Both the position numbers and the translations under genes were made by a program. Shown here in pieces: positions 33,294-41,301 of a stretch of DNA of 64,000 bases. The notes below the pieces were generated by a model that saw only the letters and a list, made by a program, of their open reading frames with translations, was not told the origin of the DNA and searched no databases. Position 1 is the stretch's first letter. Every line of letters begins with the position of its first letter. Source of the stretch: DSXF01 sp964387495 (GTDB taxonomy: Bacteria; Chloroflexota; Anaerolineae; Anaerolineales; Villigracilaceae); the NCBI GenBank assembly GCA_964387495.1, contig CAYLXB010000007.1:1-64000 (forward strand). Reading direction: 5' to 3'.

Positions 33294-33932
33294 CTAAATG
33301 CACTTGCCGAACTGGCCCACGATGCGCAGGATGTCGAAGCCCTCGGCAAACTCGCGTTCGGCCAGCGCCCCGTGGCGGATCATGGTGGCGCGCAGGATGC
33401 TGGCATCGAAATAATATTTATCCGTGTAGGTCGTGTAGCAGGCCAGGGCCGCCAGCTTGGCCTCCACGTCCGCGGTCTCCACCTCGGCCAGGAAGTGCGG
33501 GAAGAAGCCGTAGGAGGAGCGCAGCACGTCATAGCCTAGCACGGTGGCGCCGCGGTAGGCGCGCAGGCACTCCTCGGTGACCACGTTGTGGTCCTGGTGG
33601 ATATCCTGGCGGGTGTGCGCGAAGATGATCTCTGGCTTGAACTCGCGGCGCAGTTTCAGCAGGTATTCCAGGATCTCCTGGCGCTGGTCGGGGAAGCGCC
33701 GGGTCTCGAAAGCCTCCAGGATATCCTGCCCGGCCGGCACGCCCAGCGCCTGCATGCTGTCGCGGTGCTCCCGGGCCACGTTCTTCAGGGTCGTGTTCTT
33801 CTGGTTGTCCGATAATGTCACGCACAGCACCTGGCTGACCGGCAGGATGTGGTGGATGAAGGCCCCGCAGCCCAGTTCGATATCGTCCGGGTGCGCGCCC
33901 ACGAACAGGATATTTTTGCCGTAGAAGATCAT
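33294..33932 (-). CDS. PIG-L family deacetylase
   Basis: The 212-residue protein has the LmbE/PIG-L zinc-hydrolase signature GAHPDDIELGCG at about residues 12-23 and the second metal motif FAHTRQDIHQDHNVV near 105-119. Enzymes of this family remove N-acetyl groups from sugars of small molecules or envelope glycans. Ser and Asp residues of LSDNQKN follow the second strand. GAGGCGAT before ATG 33932 is a usable ribosome-binding site. TATAAT on the minus strand near 33966-33961 could be the -10 box. It is the first gene of a three-gene run. Confidence 0.9.
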   Translation of the reverse strand: MIFYGKNILFVGAHPDDIELGCGAFIHHILPVSQVLCVTLSDNQKNTTLKNVAREHRDSMQALGVPAGQDILEAFETRRFPDQRQEILEYLLKLRREFKPEIIFAHTRQDIHQDHNVVTEECLRAYRGATVLGYDVLRSSYGFFPHFLAEVETADVEAKLAALACYTTYTDKYYFDASILRATMIRHGALAEREFAEGFDILRIVGQFGKCI

Positions 33933-34042
33933 ATCGCCTCAAGGAAATGAATTTGGTGGTGATTATACCCCAGCCGGGTAAATACTCGTTTTGTCCCTCG
34001 TCATCCGGAACCTCAGTCCCAGGTTCCCTCGTTTTGCCATTC

Positions 34043-34142
34043 NNNNNNNNNNNNNNNNNNNNNNNNNNNNNNNNNNNNNNNNNNNNNNNNNNNNNNNNNN
34101 NNNNNNNNNNNNNNNNNNNNNNNNNNNNNNNNNNNNNNNNNN
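34043..34142. other. Assembly gap of 100 N
   Basis: The run is exactly 100 N, the conventional placeholder for a gap of unknown size. It cuts the 5' end of the gene at 34143. Confidence 0.99.
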
Positions 34143-34337
34143 CTGGCCCCCGAATATCAATTCGACTATCGAAAAGCAAAGCCAAACCGCTTTGCCGCGC
34201 GCACCCAAAATGAACCTTTGATCGTCATGATCGATCCGGACGTTGCCAGGGTTTTTACCTCTGCAGAGCAGGTGAACAAAGCGCTACGCGCCCTGATCTC
34301 CGCCATCCCGGAAAAGGAAACCGCGCCTGGAAAATAA
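34143..34337 (+). CDS. Antitoxin-like small protein, 5' end missing in gap
   Basis: From the first base after the gap an open frame of 64 codons runs to TAA at 34337. It reads EYQFDYRKAKPNRFA, then IVMIDPDVARVF and EQVNKALRALISAIP. The pattern FDY.KAKPNRFA....DPDVA.VF...E.VN.ALR is that of a widespread small-protein family of Chloroflexota and cyanobacteria that often sits beside type II toxin genes. The antitoxin role is inferred from that pattern. The start codon and any toxin partner would be inside or beyond the gap, although partners can lie on either side; none is seen downstream. Confidence 0.65.
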   Translation: MAPEYQFDYRKAKPNRFAARTQNEPLIVMIDPDVARVFTSAEQVNKALRALISAIPEKETAPGK

Positions 34338-34392
34338 CCCTTGGGAGCGGAATCCTTGAGAAGATCCACAAACCTTTGTTAAGAGGGGCGGG

Positions 34393-35679
34393 CTAAGGTT
34401 GTCCAACCCAGCCAATTGGTTCAAGATTTTCTCCAATTTCAATCGCGCTTTCTTTGTATATGTCCACCAAGATCAGACGGCTTCTATCATTGGAAAAACG
34501 GTTTTCAACGAGGATTTGCCGGCTGTTCGGTGACCAGATGGGGGGAGGAATTAATTCATAAAGAGTGGATCGTCGAGGTGGGAAAGTTGGATCATAGTCG
34601 AAATTTTGCAGGGCAGGAACACACAGGTCGAATGCCTGCTGGGAATAGGTATCGTAAATTGCCAGCCGCTCACCCTGGAAATATTTTGCAGCGAAAAAAT
34701 AGAAAGCGATATATCGCCCGTCGGGAGACCAATTCATTTGCGAGAAACCAACCGCTCCATACAGGGAAGTCAAATCGGTTAATTGAATGGTCGTTCCATC
34801 AGCGCTCACGCGAAACAATTCTTCGCTACCTTGATTTTGATAAGTCACGGGCGACGGCACCAAAAATTGGGACCCATCTGGAGACCAGCGGGGCGTTCTG
34901 GCAAGTGACTTTATGTTGTTTGTTGATTCTAGAAAGGTAACAGGTTTCTCATATTCCAAATCCCATAAAACATAACGATAAGTAGTTCCCACATAACCGG
35001 CATAAACTGCTCTATTCAGGGCCGCGTTATAAACGGTTTCTCCCCACCCGTCCCAGTCGAACATTCTATCGAGGGTATAGATATCTGGGAATTTTGGATA
35101 AAGTATTTTTTCTTCGCCTGATTCGATATCAAGAACAAGCAGGGCAGCAGGAGCACCACCAGACAACTCTATCACCAGATGTTGTTCATCCAGCCAGCCG
35201 GTAATGTAGCTCCATTTTCCTTTATTCCAAGTGAAACTTTTTAGGGCTGGCTTATTTATGTTGGCAATTTCCAGGGTCTCGCGCTCTGGCCTGTAATAGG
35301 CCATTTTTTGATGGCCTGGGGAGATTGTCATATAAAGAAAGGGATCATGTAAATCTGCCAAAGTGATCCATGTCCCCCCATCAGTGCGTGACATAACTTC
35401 GCGATATTCCAAATAAGGCGCGTTTTTATAAGATGAGCGGTCAGAAGATAAGATTGTGCCGTCTATTTCTACTTTTGCATGAGGCTCAGATATAACTTGA
35501 TAGCAATCTGTTTCAATCCCGGAATTCGAGGGTATGCCATTGTTATCAGTTGGGTTCCGGTGCACAGTTGGAGAAACCTGCACTCGTGGATCAGGGGTCA
35601 GCCCGGCGCCGGGACCTGGTACGCACGAACAACAAAAAAGCATGGTTGCAATAAGAAACATGAATTGTGTTTTCCACAT
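34393..35679 (-). CDS. Lipoprotein with beta-propeller (WD40/TolB-like) repeats
   Basis: The 428-residue protein starts MWKTQFMFLIATMLFCCSC and continues VPG, a lipoprotein signal peptide with Cys near residue 18-19. The mature part holds PD40-type blades: RTPRWSPDGSQFLVPS, QMNWSPDGRYIAFYF and PPIWSPNSRQILVE, typical of TolB-like propellers. It is probably anchored outside the membrane; no enzyme motif is seen. Start ATG 35679 has GAAGG 7 bp upstream; the frame extends to 35709 without support. The gene is clearly more AT-rich than most of the window. It lies 26 bp after a second propeller lipoprotein gene. Confidence 0.8.
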   Translation of the reverse strand: MWKTQFMFLIATMLFCCSCVPGPGAGLTPDPRVQVSPTVHRNPTDNNGIPSNSGIETDCYQVISEPHAKVEIDGTILSSDRSSYKNAPYLEYREVMSRTDGGTWITLADLHDPFLYMTISPGHQKMAYYRPERETLEIANINKPALKSFTWNKGKWSYITGWLDEQHLVIELSGGAPAALLVLDIESGEEKILYPKFPDIYTLDRMFDWDGWGETVYNAALNRAVYAGYVGTTYRYVLWDLEYEKPVTFLESTNNIKSLARTPRWSPDGSQFLVPSPVTYQNQGSEELFRVSADGTTIQLTDLTSLYGAVGFSQMNWSPDGRYIAFYFFAAKYFQGERLAIYDTYSQQAFDLCVPALQNFDYDPTFPPRRSTLYELIPPPIWSPNSRQILVENRFSNDRSRLILVDIYKESAIEIGENLEPIGWVGQP

Positions 35680-35705
35680 CTTTTTGCCTTCTTTGACGGA
35701 AAGGA

Positions 35706-36330
35706 TCAAGATACCCGCGCCGACTCCACGCGGTAGTGGGGAAGTTTCAACATAATTTTTTGGACATGGATGTTGAAGCCATCTCTTTGCAGATCGAGAC
35801 TGGCAATCAGGTTGGCCTCCCTGTCAATAACATAGACCTTGTCTCCAGACCCATTGTATATTGCAAGATAATTATTTATGAGGAGACCAAGCGATAACCA
35901 AACACCCCAAGTCGTTTTGTGGGAGTCTATACACAAACGACTCGACTCGAACATTAGCATTGAGATTGTATACCGCAACCGTATCAAAGGCGCATTTACT
36001 GCGAAAATCCGCTCCAACAACTGCAATCATCGTGCTGTCAGGCGACCACGCTGATGCTTGCAGATATTTTCCAGCCCCGGGGTTAACCTGGATATTTACC
36101 TTCTTAGGCGTTTTTTCCAAGGAATAAAATTCGATGACGGACCGATCTTCTCTAAACGGGATTTGCACCAGCCAGTTCCCATCTGGGGATAAGTTGGTGG
36201 GTAACGTTAAGATATCGTCCTTGCCTTTGATCAGGTTGGATGTGATGTGGAATTGAGGCTGGCAAGCCAAAAGGCTTACCAAACAAATAACCGTACAGAG
36301 GATGAACACGCCCCGGGACTTTAGAATCAT
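35706..36330 (-). pseudogene. Propeller lipoprotein, frameshifted
   Basis: ATG 36330, preceded by AAGGTGA, begins a lipoprotein (signal peptide ending SLLACQ). It carries blades such as TNLSPDGNWLVQI and SAWSPDSTMIAVVG. The frame reaches IAWSPHK and stops. In the next frame the protein continues NNYLAIYNGSGDKVYVID and then DREANLIASLDLQ to a stop at 35706. Deleting one A of the AAA in CATAAATAAT (about 35871-35880) restores the natural blade sequence SPHNNYLAIY. This could be a homopolymer error or a real frameshift. It would encode about 207 residues, too few for a full propeller. Confidence 0.7.
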
Positions 36331-36498
36331 TATTCACCTTACCTGCTTTGAGATTTTATGAAAGCCGCTCCCAAAATTTGTGTTGGGGAGTAGTAAGATC
36401 AATTGGAATTCGACCTGCTTCTTGTTCTGGGTCACGCCAAAGATCACTTACCTTACCCACTCCCCTCTCTCCCGGGAATGTTCCCCCCGTATCCTCCC

Positions 36499-37653
36499 TT
36501 ACGGCGCCCCGTTCCCGTACAGCGCCGGGTCGGTCGGGGTCAGGCCGGAGGGGTCGTGGACGTAGACCCAGTCGCCCACGGTTGCCCAGTCGAACAGCCA
36601 GTGCGCGTCGCCCAGCGACAGGTTGATGCAGCCGTGCGACTGCGGGTAGCCGAAGCGCGCCCGCCAGTAGGCGCCGTGCAGAGCGCGCAGCTGGTCGAAA
36701 TACATCGTCCAGGGCACATCCTCGATATGGTAGAAGTCCGCCGGGTCCGAGTTGAACATGGTCTCGCTTTCTTTCTTCTCGTAGACCTGGAACAGTCCCG
36801 GGCGCGTCCAGAGCGGCTCGGCCCCGCTGGCCATCAGCGTCGCAAACACCAGCCGGTTGTCTTCATACACCGAGAGGGTCTGCTCCTGCAGGTTGGCCTC
36901 GATCCAGCGCCCGTTCTCCACGCCTTCCGGCGGCGCCGCGTTCACCTCCACCCGGCCCACCTTGCGGCCCTCCACCCACTGGTAGGGGGCGATCAGGTAC
37001 CATTCCGCCCCTTCGGCCTCCTGCACGGCATACACCGGCACCACCTCATAGGGCGCCAGGCTGCGGGCGGTTTCGGGTGTATTGTAGCCCGGCTGGCTGC
37101 GCACCGGGATGGCCTCGATGGCCCAGCCGAACGAGAGGCGCGGTGTGGAACTGAACTGCAGGCCCTGGAAGGACGGCAGTTCGCCGATGCGCGAGCCTTT
37201 GCCGGGGATCCAGCTGTAGTCGGCCAGCATGAAGTAATAGCCCCCCTCCTGGACCATATCGACGTAGGAGATATAATTGAATCCGGCCGGGAAGGTCTTG
37301 AGCGGGGTGCCTTTGGCCTGCGCGTCGGCCAGCGAGGGGTAGACCTCCACTGGCTCCTGGTCCAGGCGGAAGTAGCGGTAGGGCACCTGGCGCAGGGCGG
37401 GGTCCGGCGGGTAGGCCGGCAGGGGATTGGCGGGGTAGGGGATGCCCATCTCCGCCCAGGTGTCCAGGTAGGCGGAGGGTCCCAGCGGTTCACACCCGCC
37501 GGGGCCGCCGGCGGTGTAGACACCCGGCGGGCAGACGACGGCTCCCGCCTCGGGTTCGCTGCCGGGTTGGGGCGCCTGGGCGGCTGCCGGGGCGGCGCCG
37601 GCCAGGGCTGCGGCCAGTGCCAGGCTGAAAAGGAGAAATGGAATGCGGCGCAT
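36499..37653 (-). CDS. L,D-transpeptidase (YkuD domain), exported
   Basis: The 384-residue protein has a signal peptide (MRRIPFLLFSLALAAALAG, then APAAAQA). The central part is beta-rich with SH3-like character. The C-terminal YkuD domain (about 265-384) has WIEANLQEQTLSVYEDNRLV, here split as WIEANLQEQ and TLSVYEDNRLV, and the catalytic segment ALHGAYWRARFGYPQSHGCINL with His and Cys; the usual Arg after Cys-Ile is Asn. Such enzymes make 3-3 crosslinks in peptidoglycan or attach proteins to it. ATG 37653 has no Shine-Dalgarno but a TATAAT 9 bp upstream, which suggests a near-leaderless transcript. Confidence 0.88.
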   Translation of the reverse strand: MRRIPFLLFSLALAAALAGAAPAAAQAPQPGSEPEAGAVVCPPGVYTAGGPGGCEPLGPSAYLDTWAEMGIPYPANPLPAYPPDPALRQVPYRYFRLDQEPVEVYPSLADAQAKGTPLKTFPAGFNYISYVDMVQEGGYYFMLADYSWIPGKGSRIGELPSFQGLQFSSTPRLSFGWAIEAIPVRSQPGYNTPETARSLAPYEVVPVYAVQEAEGAEWYLIAPYQWVEGRKVGRVEVNAAPPEGVENGRWIEANLQEQTLSVYEDNRLVFATLMASGAEPLWTRPGLFQVYEKKESETMFNSDPADFYHIEDVPWTMYFDQLRALHGAYWRARFGYPQSHGCINLSLGDAHWLFDWATVGDWVYVHDPSGLTPTDPALYGNGAP

Positions 37654-37662
37654 AGGAACAGA

Positions 37663-37668
37663 ATTATA
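37663..37668 (-). promoter_or_regulatory. -10 box of the L,D-transpeptidase gene
   Basis: TATAAT on the minus strand lies 9 bp upstream of ATG 37653. A TTACAA about 19 bp further upstream could serve as the -35 box. Transcription would begin 2-3 bases before the start codon. Confidence 0.45.
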
Positions 37669-37724
37669 GCACGTCCGGCTTTCCATTTTGTAAGCCGTCC
37701 ATTTGTCCTGTTTTCCTGCCGAAC

Positions 37725-37753
37725 TTGACACAAAGCCTTGCCTGTGCTAAATT
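37725..37753 (+). promoter_or_regulatory. Promoter of the Roadblock operon
   Basis: A perfect TTGACA (37725-37730) and TAAATT (37748-37753) are separated by 17 bp, about 80 bp upstream of the first start codon. Confidence 0.75.
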
Positions 37754-37833
37754 ATCTTAATAAGCAGTCTCGTCTGGGTGGTAAAACAGCTGGACGGGAC
37801 GAAGATCGGATTCCACTTTTACGGAGGGCAGCC

Positions 37834-38205
37834 TTGTCCAAGTCACGAACACAACAAATGGTTGATCGGCTGCGCGAACTGCAGGCCTCTTCACCGGATA
37901 TCGAGGCGTCGGCGATCGTCAGTGTGGATGGGTTGAGCATCGCTTCGGCATTGCCGCAGGGCGTTGAAGAAGACCGTGTCTCTGCCATGTCGGCAGCCAT
38001 GCTTTCGCTGGGTGAGCGCATCGCCACGGAACTGGGGCGCGGTTCACTCGACCAGGTCTATATCAAAGGGGAAAAGGGGTACGTCGTTCTGATGTCGGTT
38101 GGACAGGAAGCCGTCCTGACGGCGCTGGCGCGTGAGCAGGCCAAGCTCGGCCTGATCTTCCTGGATATGCGCCGGGCCACGGAAGACCTGGCCAAGCTGA
38201 TTTAG
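37834..38205 (+). CDS. Roadblock/LC7 domain protein (MglB-like)
   Basis: The 123-residue protein is a single Roadblock/LC7 domain with MVDRLRELQASSPDIEASAIVSVDGLSIASALP (written here as MVDRLRELQ, SPDIEASAIVSVDG and LSIASALP), MSAAMLSLGERIATELGRG and YVVLMSVGQEAVLTALA. Such proteins regulate small GTPases (MglA-type) or act as dimer scaffolds; no GTPase gene is in the window. TTG 37834 is taken as the start because ACGGAGGG lies 6 bp upstream; ATG 37858 lacks a ribosome-binding site. It opens a four-gene operon with spacings of 8, 12 and 8 bp. Confidence 0.85.
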   Translation: MSKSRTQQMVDRLRELQASSPDIEASAIVSVDGLSIASALPQGVEEDRVSAMSAAMLSLGERIATELGRGSLDQVYIKGEKGYVVLMSVGQEAVLTALAREQAKLGLIFLDMRRATEDLAKLI

Positions 38206-38213
38206 GAGCCCTT

Positions 38214-38849
38214 ATGAACCCGATACAACCGAGTGGTTTATATTATCCCAATAAATTCGGAATGATCCTGCTGCGGGCCCTGGAAGACGTGATGGGCAAG
38301 AATGGCCTGAATGCCATCCTGAACCTGGCCGGTCTGAGCAAGTACATCGACACCTACCCGCCCGACAACCTGGAAAAAGGCGTGGATTTCGCCGAACTGG
38401 CCGCCATCAACGTCGCCCTGGAAGAGATGTACGGCCCGCGCGGCGGGCGCGGCCTGTCGCTGCGCGTCGGGCGCGCCCTCTTCGCCGACGGCCTGAAGAG
38501 TTTTGGCGCCCTGGCGGGCGTGGGCGACCTGGCCTTCAAGGTCCTGCCCCTGCAGGCCAAGCTGCGCATCGGCATCCCCGCCGAAGCCAAGATCTTCTCG
38601 CAGATCAGCGACCAGCACAGCACCGTGGAAGACCGGGATGACGTGATGATCTACACCGTCCATAAGTGCTCCGAATGCCACGGCCGCTCCGGGCTGGACA
38701 AGCCGGTTTGCTTCATCGCCGTGGGCCTGCTGCAGGAGAGCCTGAAATGGGTCTCCGGCGGCAATGAGTTCCGCGTCAACGAGTCGCGCTGCGTCGCCAT
38801 GGGCGATGACGTCTGCGAATTCATCATCCAAAAAGAACCGATTTCCTGA
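38214..38849 (+). CDS. V4R (4-vinyl reductase-like) domain protein
   Basis: The 211-residue cytoplasmic protein ends in a V4R domain (about 140-207), a predicted small-molecule-binding sensor. The motif Cys residues are visible: VHKCSECHGRSG, then ESRCVAMGDDVCEFII. The N-terminal 130 residues (YYPNKFGMILLRALEDVMGKNG, split as YYPNKFG and MILLRALEDVMGKNG) match the usual lead-in of these sensors in Chloroflexota. The ligand may be a hydrophobic or aromatic compound, by family knowledge. It starts 8 bp after the Roadblock gene. Confidence 0.85.
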   Translation: MNPIQPSGLYYPNKFGMILLRALEDVMGKNGLNAILNLAGLSKYIDTYPPDNLEKGVDFAELAAINVALEEMYGPRGGRGLSLRVGRALFADGLKSFGALAGVGDLAFKVLPLQAKLRIGIPAEAKIFSQISDQHSTVEDRDDVMIYTVHKCSECHGRSGLDKPVCFIAVGLLQESLKWVSGGNEFRVNESRCVAMGDDVCEFIIQKEPIS

Positions 38850-38861
38850 GGCGAGGCAAAC

Positions 38862-39719
38862 GTGGCCGATACGAAGGCGAAGGTTTTGATCGTCGAGGAC
38901 GACCTCGACGTGGCGGAGATGCTCAATGCCTATTTCCGCGTGCAGGGATATGATGTTTACACGGTCAACTGGGGCGAGGACGGGGTCCGTTCCTGCCAGA
39001 CCATGCGCCCCGACCTGGTGATCCTGGATATCCGCCTGCCAGATATCGACGGGTACGAGGTGGCCAAGCGCCTGCGCAGCGACCGGCGCACCCAGGAAGT
39101 GCCGATCATCTTCCTGACCGAAAAGCGCGACCGCGCCGACCGCCTGCAGGGCCTGGAACTGGGCGCGGATGATTACATCACCAAGCCCTTCGACGTGCAG
39201 GAACTGCGCCTGCGCGTCCGCAATGCCCTGCGCCGCTCCACTCAGGGCACGCTCACCAACCCGGTCAGCGGCCTGCCCGAAGGGGCGCTGGTGGACGAGC
39301 GCCTCTCCGAGGTGCTCCAGAAGAAGACCGGCTGGGCGCTGCTGGTGGTCTCGCTCGACAACCTGGACGCCTTCCGCGAGATGTATGGCTTTGTGGCTTC
39401 GGACGATGTCATGCGGGCCGTCAGCCTGATGATCAACAATGCCGTGCGCGACCTGGGCAACCCGGATGACTTCGTGGGCCACCTCAGCCCGACCGACTTC
39501 GTCCTGGTGGTTTCACCCGCCAAGACCGCCGCCCTGCAGGAGCGCATCCGCAGCCGCCTGGAGCAGTCGCTGGACTATTTCTACCCGATCAAGGACCGCG
39601 ACCAGATCGCCAGCCTGCCGCGCCGCCTGGCGGTGCGTATGGGCGCCTTCGAATCCGCCACCAGCCGCTTCGACAACGTGGAACTGCTCAAGATCGAACT
39701 CCTGCGCCACAAGAAGTAG
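38862..39719 (+). CDS. Response regulator with degenerate GGDEF-like output domain
   Basis: The 285-residue protein has a receiver domain (1-125) with acidic pocket EDD at 12-14, phosphoacceptor Asp56 in LVILDIRLPDIDGYE and Lys in GADDYITKPFD. The C-terminal part (about 140-285) follows the GGDEF fold (ALLVVSLDNLDAFREMYGF, ASDDVMRAVSLMI), but the active motif is replaced by HLSPTDFVLVV, so cyclic di-GMP synthesis is not expected. The start is GTG 38862. It follows the V4R gene by 12 bp. No histidine kinase is adjacent; the V4R and Roadblock proteins may be its partners. Confidence 0.85.
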   Translation: MADTKAKVLIVEDDLDVAEMLNAYFRVQGYDVYTVNWGEDGVRSCQTMRPDLVILDIRLPDIDGYEVAKRLRSDRRTQEVPIIFLTEKRDRADRLQGLELGADDYITKPFDVQELRLRVRNALRRSTQGTLTNPVSGLPEGALVDERLSEVLQKKTGWALLVVSLDNLDAFREMYGFVASDDVMRAVSLMINNAVRDLGNPDDFVGHLSPTDFVLVVSPAKTAALQERIRSRLEQSLDYFYPIKDRDQIASLPRRLAVRMGAFESATSRFDNVELLKIELLRHKK

Positions 39720-39727
39720 GAGCCTGC

Positions 39728-40453
39728 TTGCAGATTACGGTCATCGTCCCTACTTATAATGAGGCGGAGAACCTGCCCCGGCTGGTCTCCGCCTTATTTG
39801 TATTGCCGCTCGACCTGCACCTGCTGGTGGTGGACGATGCCAGCCCGGACGGCACCGGCCGGCTGGCCGAGGGCCTGGCCGGGGAGCACCCCGGGCGGAT
39901 CCGCGTGCTGCACCGCCCTGGTAAACTCGGCCTGCGTTCGGCCTACCTGCAGGGCTTCCGTCAGGCTTTGGACGAGGGCGCCCGGGCGGTGGCGCAGATG
40001 GATGCGGATTTTTCGCACGACCCGCAGGTGCTGCCTGCCATGGCCGCCCGGCTGGAGACGTGCGACGTGGTCTTCGGCTCGCGCTACGTCGCCGGAGGCA
40101 GCGTGGATGAGCGCTGGCCGGGCTGGCGCAAGGGCCTGTCGGCCTTCGGCAATTTCTATGCCCGCACCATCCTGGGCCTCTCCCTGCGCGACATGACCAC
40201 CGGCTACCGCCTGTGGCGGCGCGAGACCCTGCTGGGCATGCCGCTGGAGCGCATCCGCGCCAATGGTTACGTCTTCCTGGTCGAAATGGCTTACATGGCC
40301 GCCTGCCTGGGCTACCGCATCGGCGAGACCCCGATCTACTTTGCCGACCGCCGCTGGGGAAAATCCAAGATGTCCTTCCGCATCCAGCTCGAAGCTGCCC
40401 TGCGCGTCTGGCAGGTCAAGTGGAACTACCGCGATCTGGAGCCGCCCGCCTGA
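39728..40453 (+). CDS. Family 2 glycosyltransferase, polyprenol-phosphate mannosyltransferase type
   Basis: The 241-residue enzyme resembles dolichol/polyprenol monophosphomannose synthase. It has TVIVPTYNEAENLPRL at the start, the nucleotide-binding VVDDASPDGTG, AQMDADFSHDP with the metal-binding DAD, GSRYVAGGSV and MTTGYRLWRRE near 155. There is no C-terminal membrane domain, as in DPM1-type enzymes. It transfers a sugar from a nucleotide donor to a lipid phosphate carrier at the membrane face. TTG 39728 is the start, with AGGAG upstream. It ends the Roadblock operon, and its last 28 bp overlap the convergent rsmA gene. Confidence 0.88.
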   Translation: MQITVIVPTYNEAENLPRLVSALFVLPLDLHLLVVDDASPDGTGRLAEGLAGEHPGRIRVLHRPGKLGLRSAYLQGFRQALDEGARAVAQMDADFSHDPQVLPAMAARLETCDVVFGSRYVAGGSVDERWPGWRKGLSAFGNFYARTILGLSLRDMTTGYRLWRRETLLGMPLERIRANGYVFLVEMAYMAACLGYRIGETPIYFADRRWGKSKMSFRIQLEAALRVWQVKWNYRDLEPPA

Positions 40454-41301
40454 TCCCCCTCGAACTGCTCGCATAACCGCTGCCATTCCCCCAAATCGAG
40501 CGTCTCGGCCCGGCGTTGGGGATCGATGCCCGCCGCCTGCAATAACCCGGCCGCCGCCTCCGGGCCCAGCTTCAACCCTGCCGACAACGAGTTGCGCAGG
40601 GTTTTGCGTTTCTGGCTGAAACCGGCCCGGATCAGGCGGAAGAAGGTCTCCAGCAGGGGCGCGGGGAGGAGCGGCTCGGGCGCGACCTCGATGCACAGCA
40701 CCGCCGAGTCCACCTGCGGCGCGGGAAAGAAGGCCCCCGCCGGGATGCGCGCCGCCAGGCTGGGGCGCCCGTAGACCTGCACGCTCAGGGCCAGCAGGCT
40801 CAGGTCTCCCGCCGGGGCGCAGATGCGTTCGGCCACTTCCTTCTGGACCGTCAGCACCAGCCGGCGCGGGCGCACCTCCGCCTCCAGCAGGTGCCGGATG
40901 ATGGCCGAGGTGATGTAGTAGGGGATGTTGGCCGCCACCAGGTAGCCGGGTGCCAGGAGCAGGCTGGCCGGCGGGATCTCCAGGATATCCCCCTGCACGA
41001 TGCGTACGTTCTTCCAGGGTGCCAGCACGGCCCGCAGGGGCGGCAGCAGGTTGGCGTCCAGTTCGACCGCGATCACCTCGGCGGCGGCTGCGGCCAGGTA
41101 GCGCGTCAGGCTGCCCAGGCCGGGGCCGATCTCCAGCACGGTGTCGCTCTTCCCGATCTGCGCCGCGGCGGCAATCTTTTCCAGGGCGGCCGGGTCCTGC
41201 AGGAAGTTCTGGCCCAGGCCTTTCCCGGCGCGCAGGCCGTACTGGCGCAGGATGGCGGCGGGGTTGAGCGGGGGGATGGGGGGATGCTGCGGCAGTTTCA
41301 T
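40426..41301 (-). CDS. rsmA: 16S rRNA dimethyladenosine transferase RsmA/KsgA
   Basis: The 291-residue methyltransferase dimethylates two adjacent adenosines of the helix 45 loop in 16S rRNA. The N-terminus has GKGLGQNFLQDP. Motif I is VLEIGPGLGSLTRYL, the acidic binding residue follows in VIAVELD, motif IV is ANIPYYIT (usual NLPYNI), and FFPAPQVDSAVL is diagnostic. ATG 41301 overlaps the stop of the upstream LCP gene (ATGA). The 3' end overlaps the convergent glycosyltransferase gene by 28 bp. Confidence 0.95.
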   Translation of the reverse strand: MKLPQHPPIPPLNPAAILRQYGLRAGKGLGQNFLQDPAALEKIAAAAQIGKSDTVLEIGPGLGSLTRYLAAAAAEVIAVELDANLLPPLRAVLAPWKNVRIVQGDILEIPPASLLLAPGYLVAANIPYYITSAIIRHLLEAEVRPRRLVLTVQKEVAERICAPAGDLSLLALSVQVYGRPSLAARIPAGAFFPAPQVDSAVLCIEVAPEPLLPAPLLETFFRLIRAGFSQKRKTLRNSLSAGLKLGPEAAAGLLQAAGIDPQRRAETLDLGEWQRLCEQFEGDQAGGSRSR

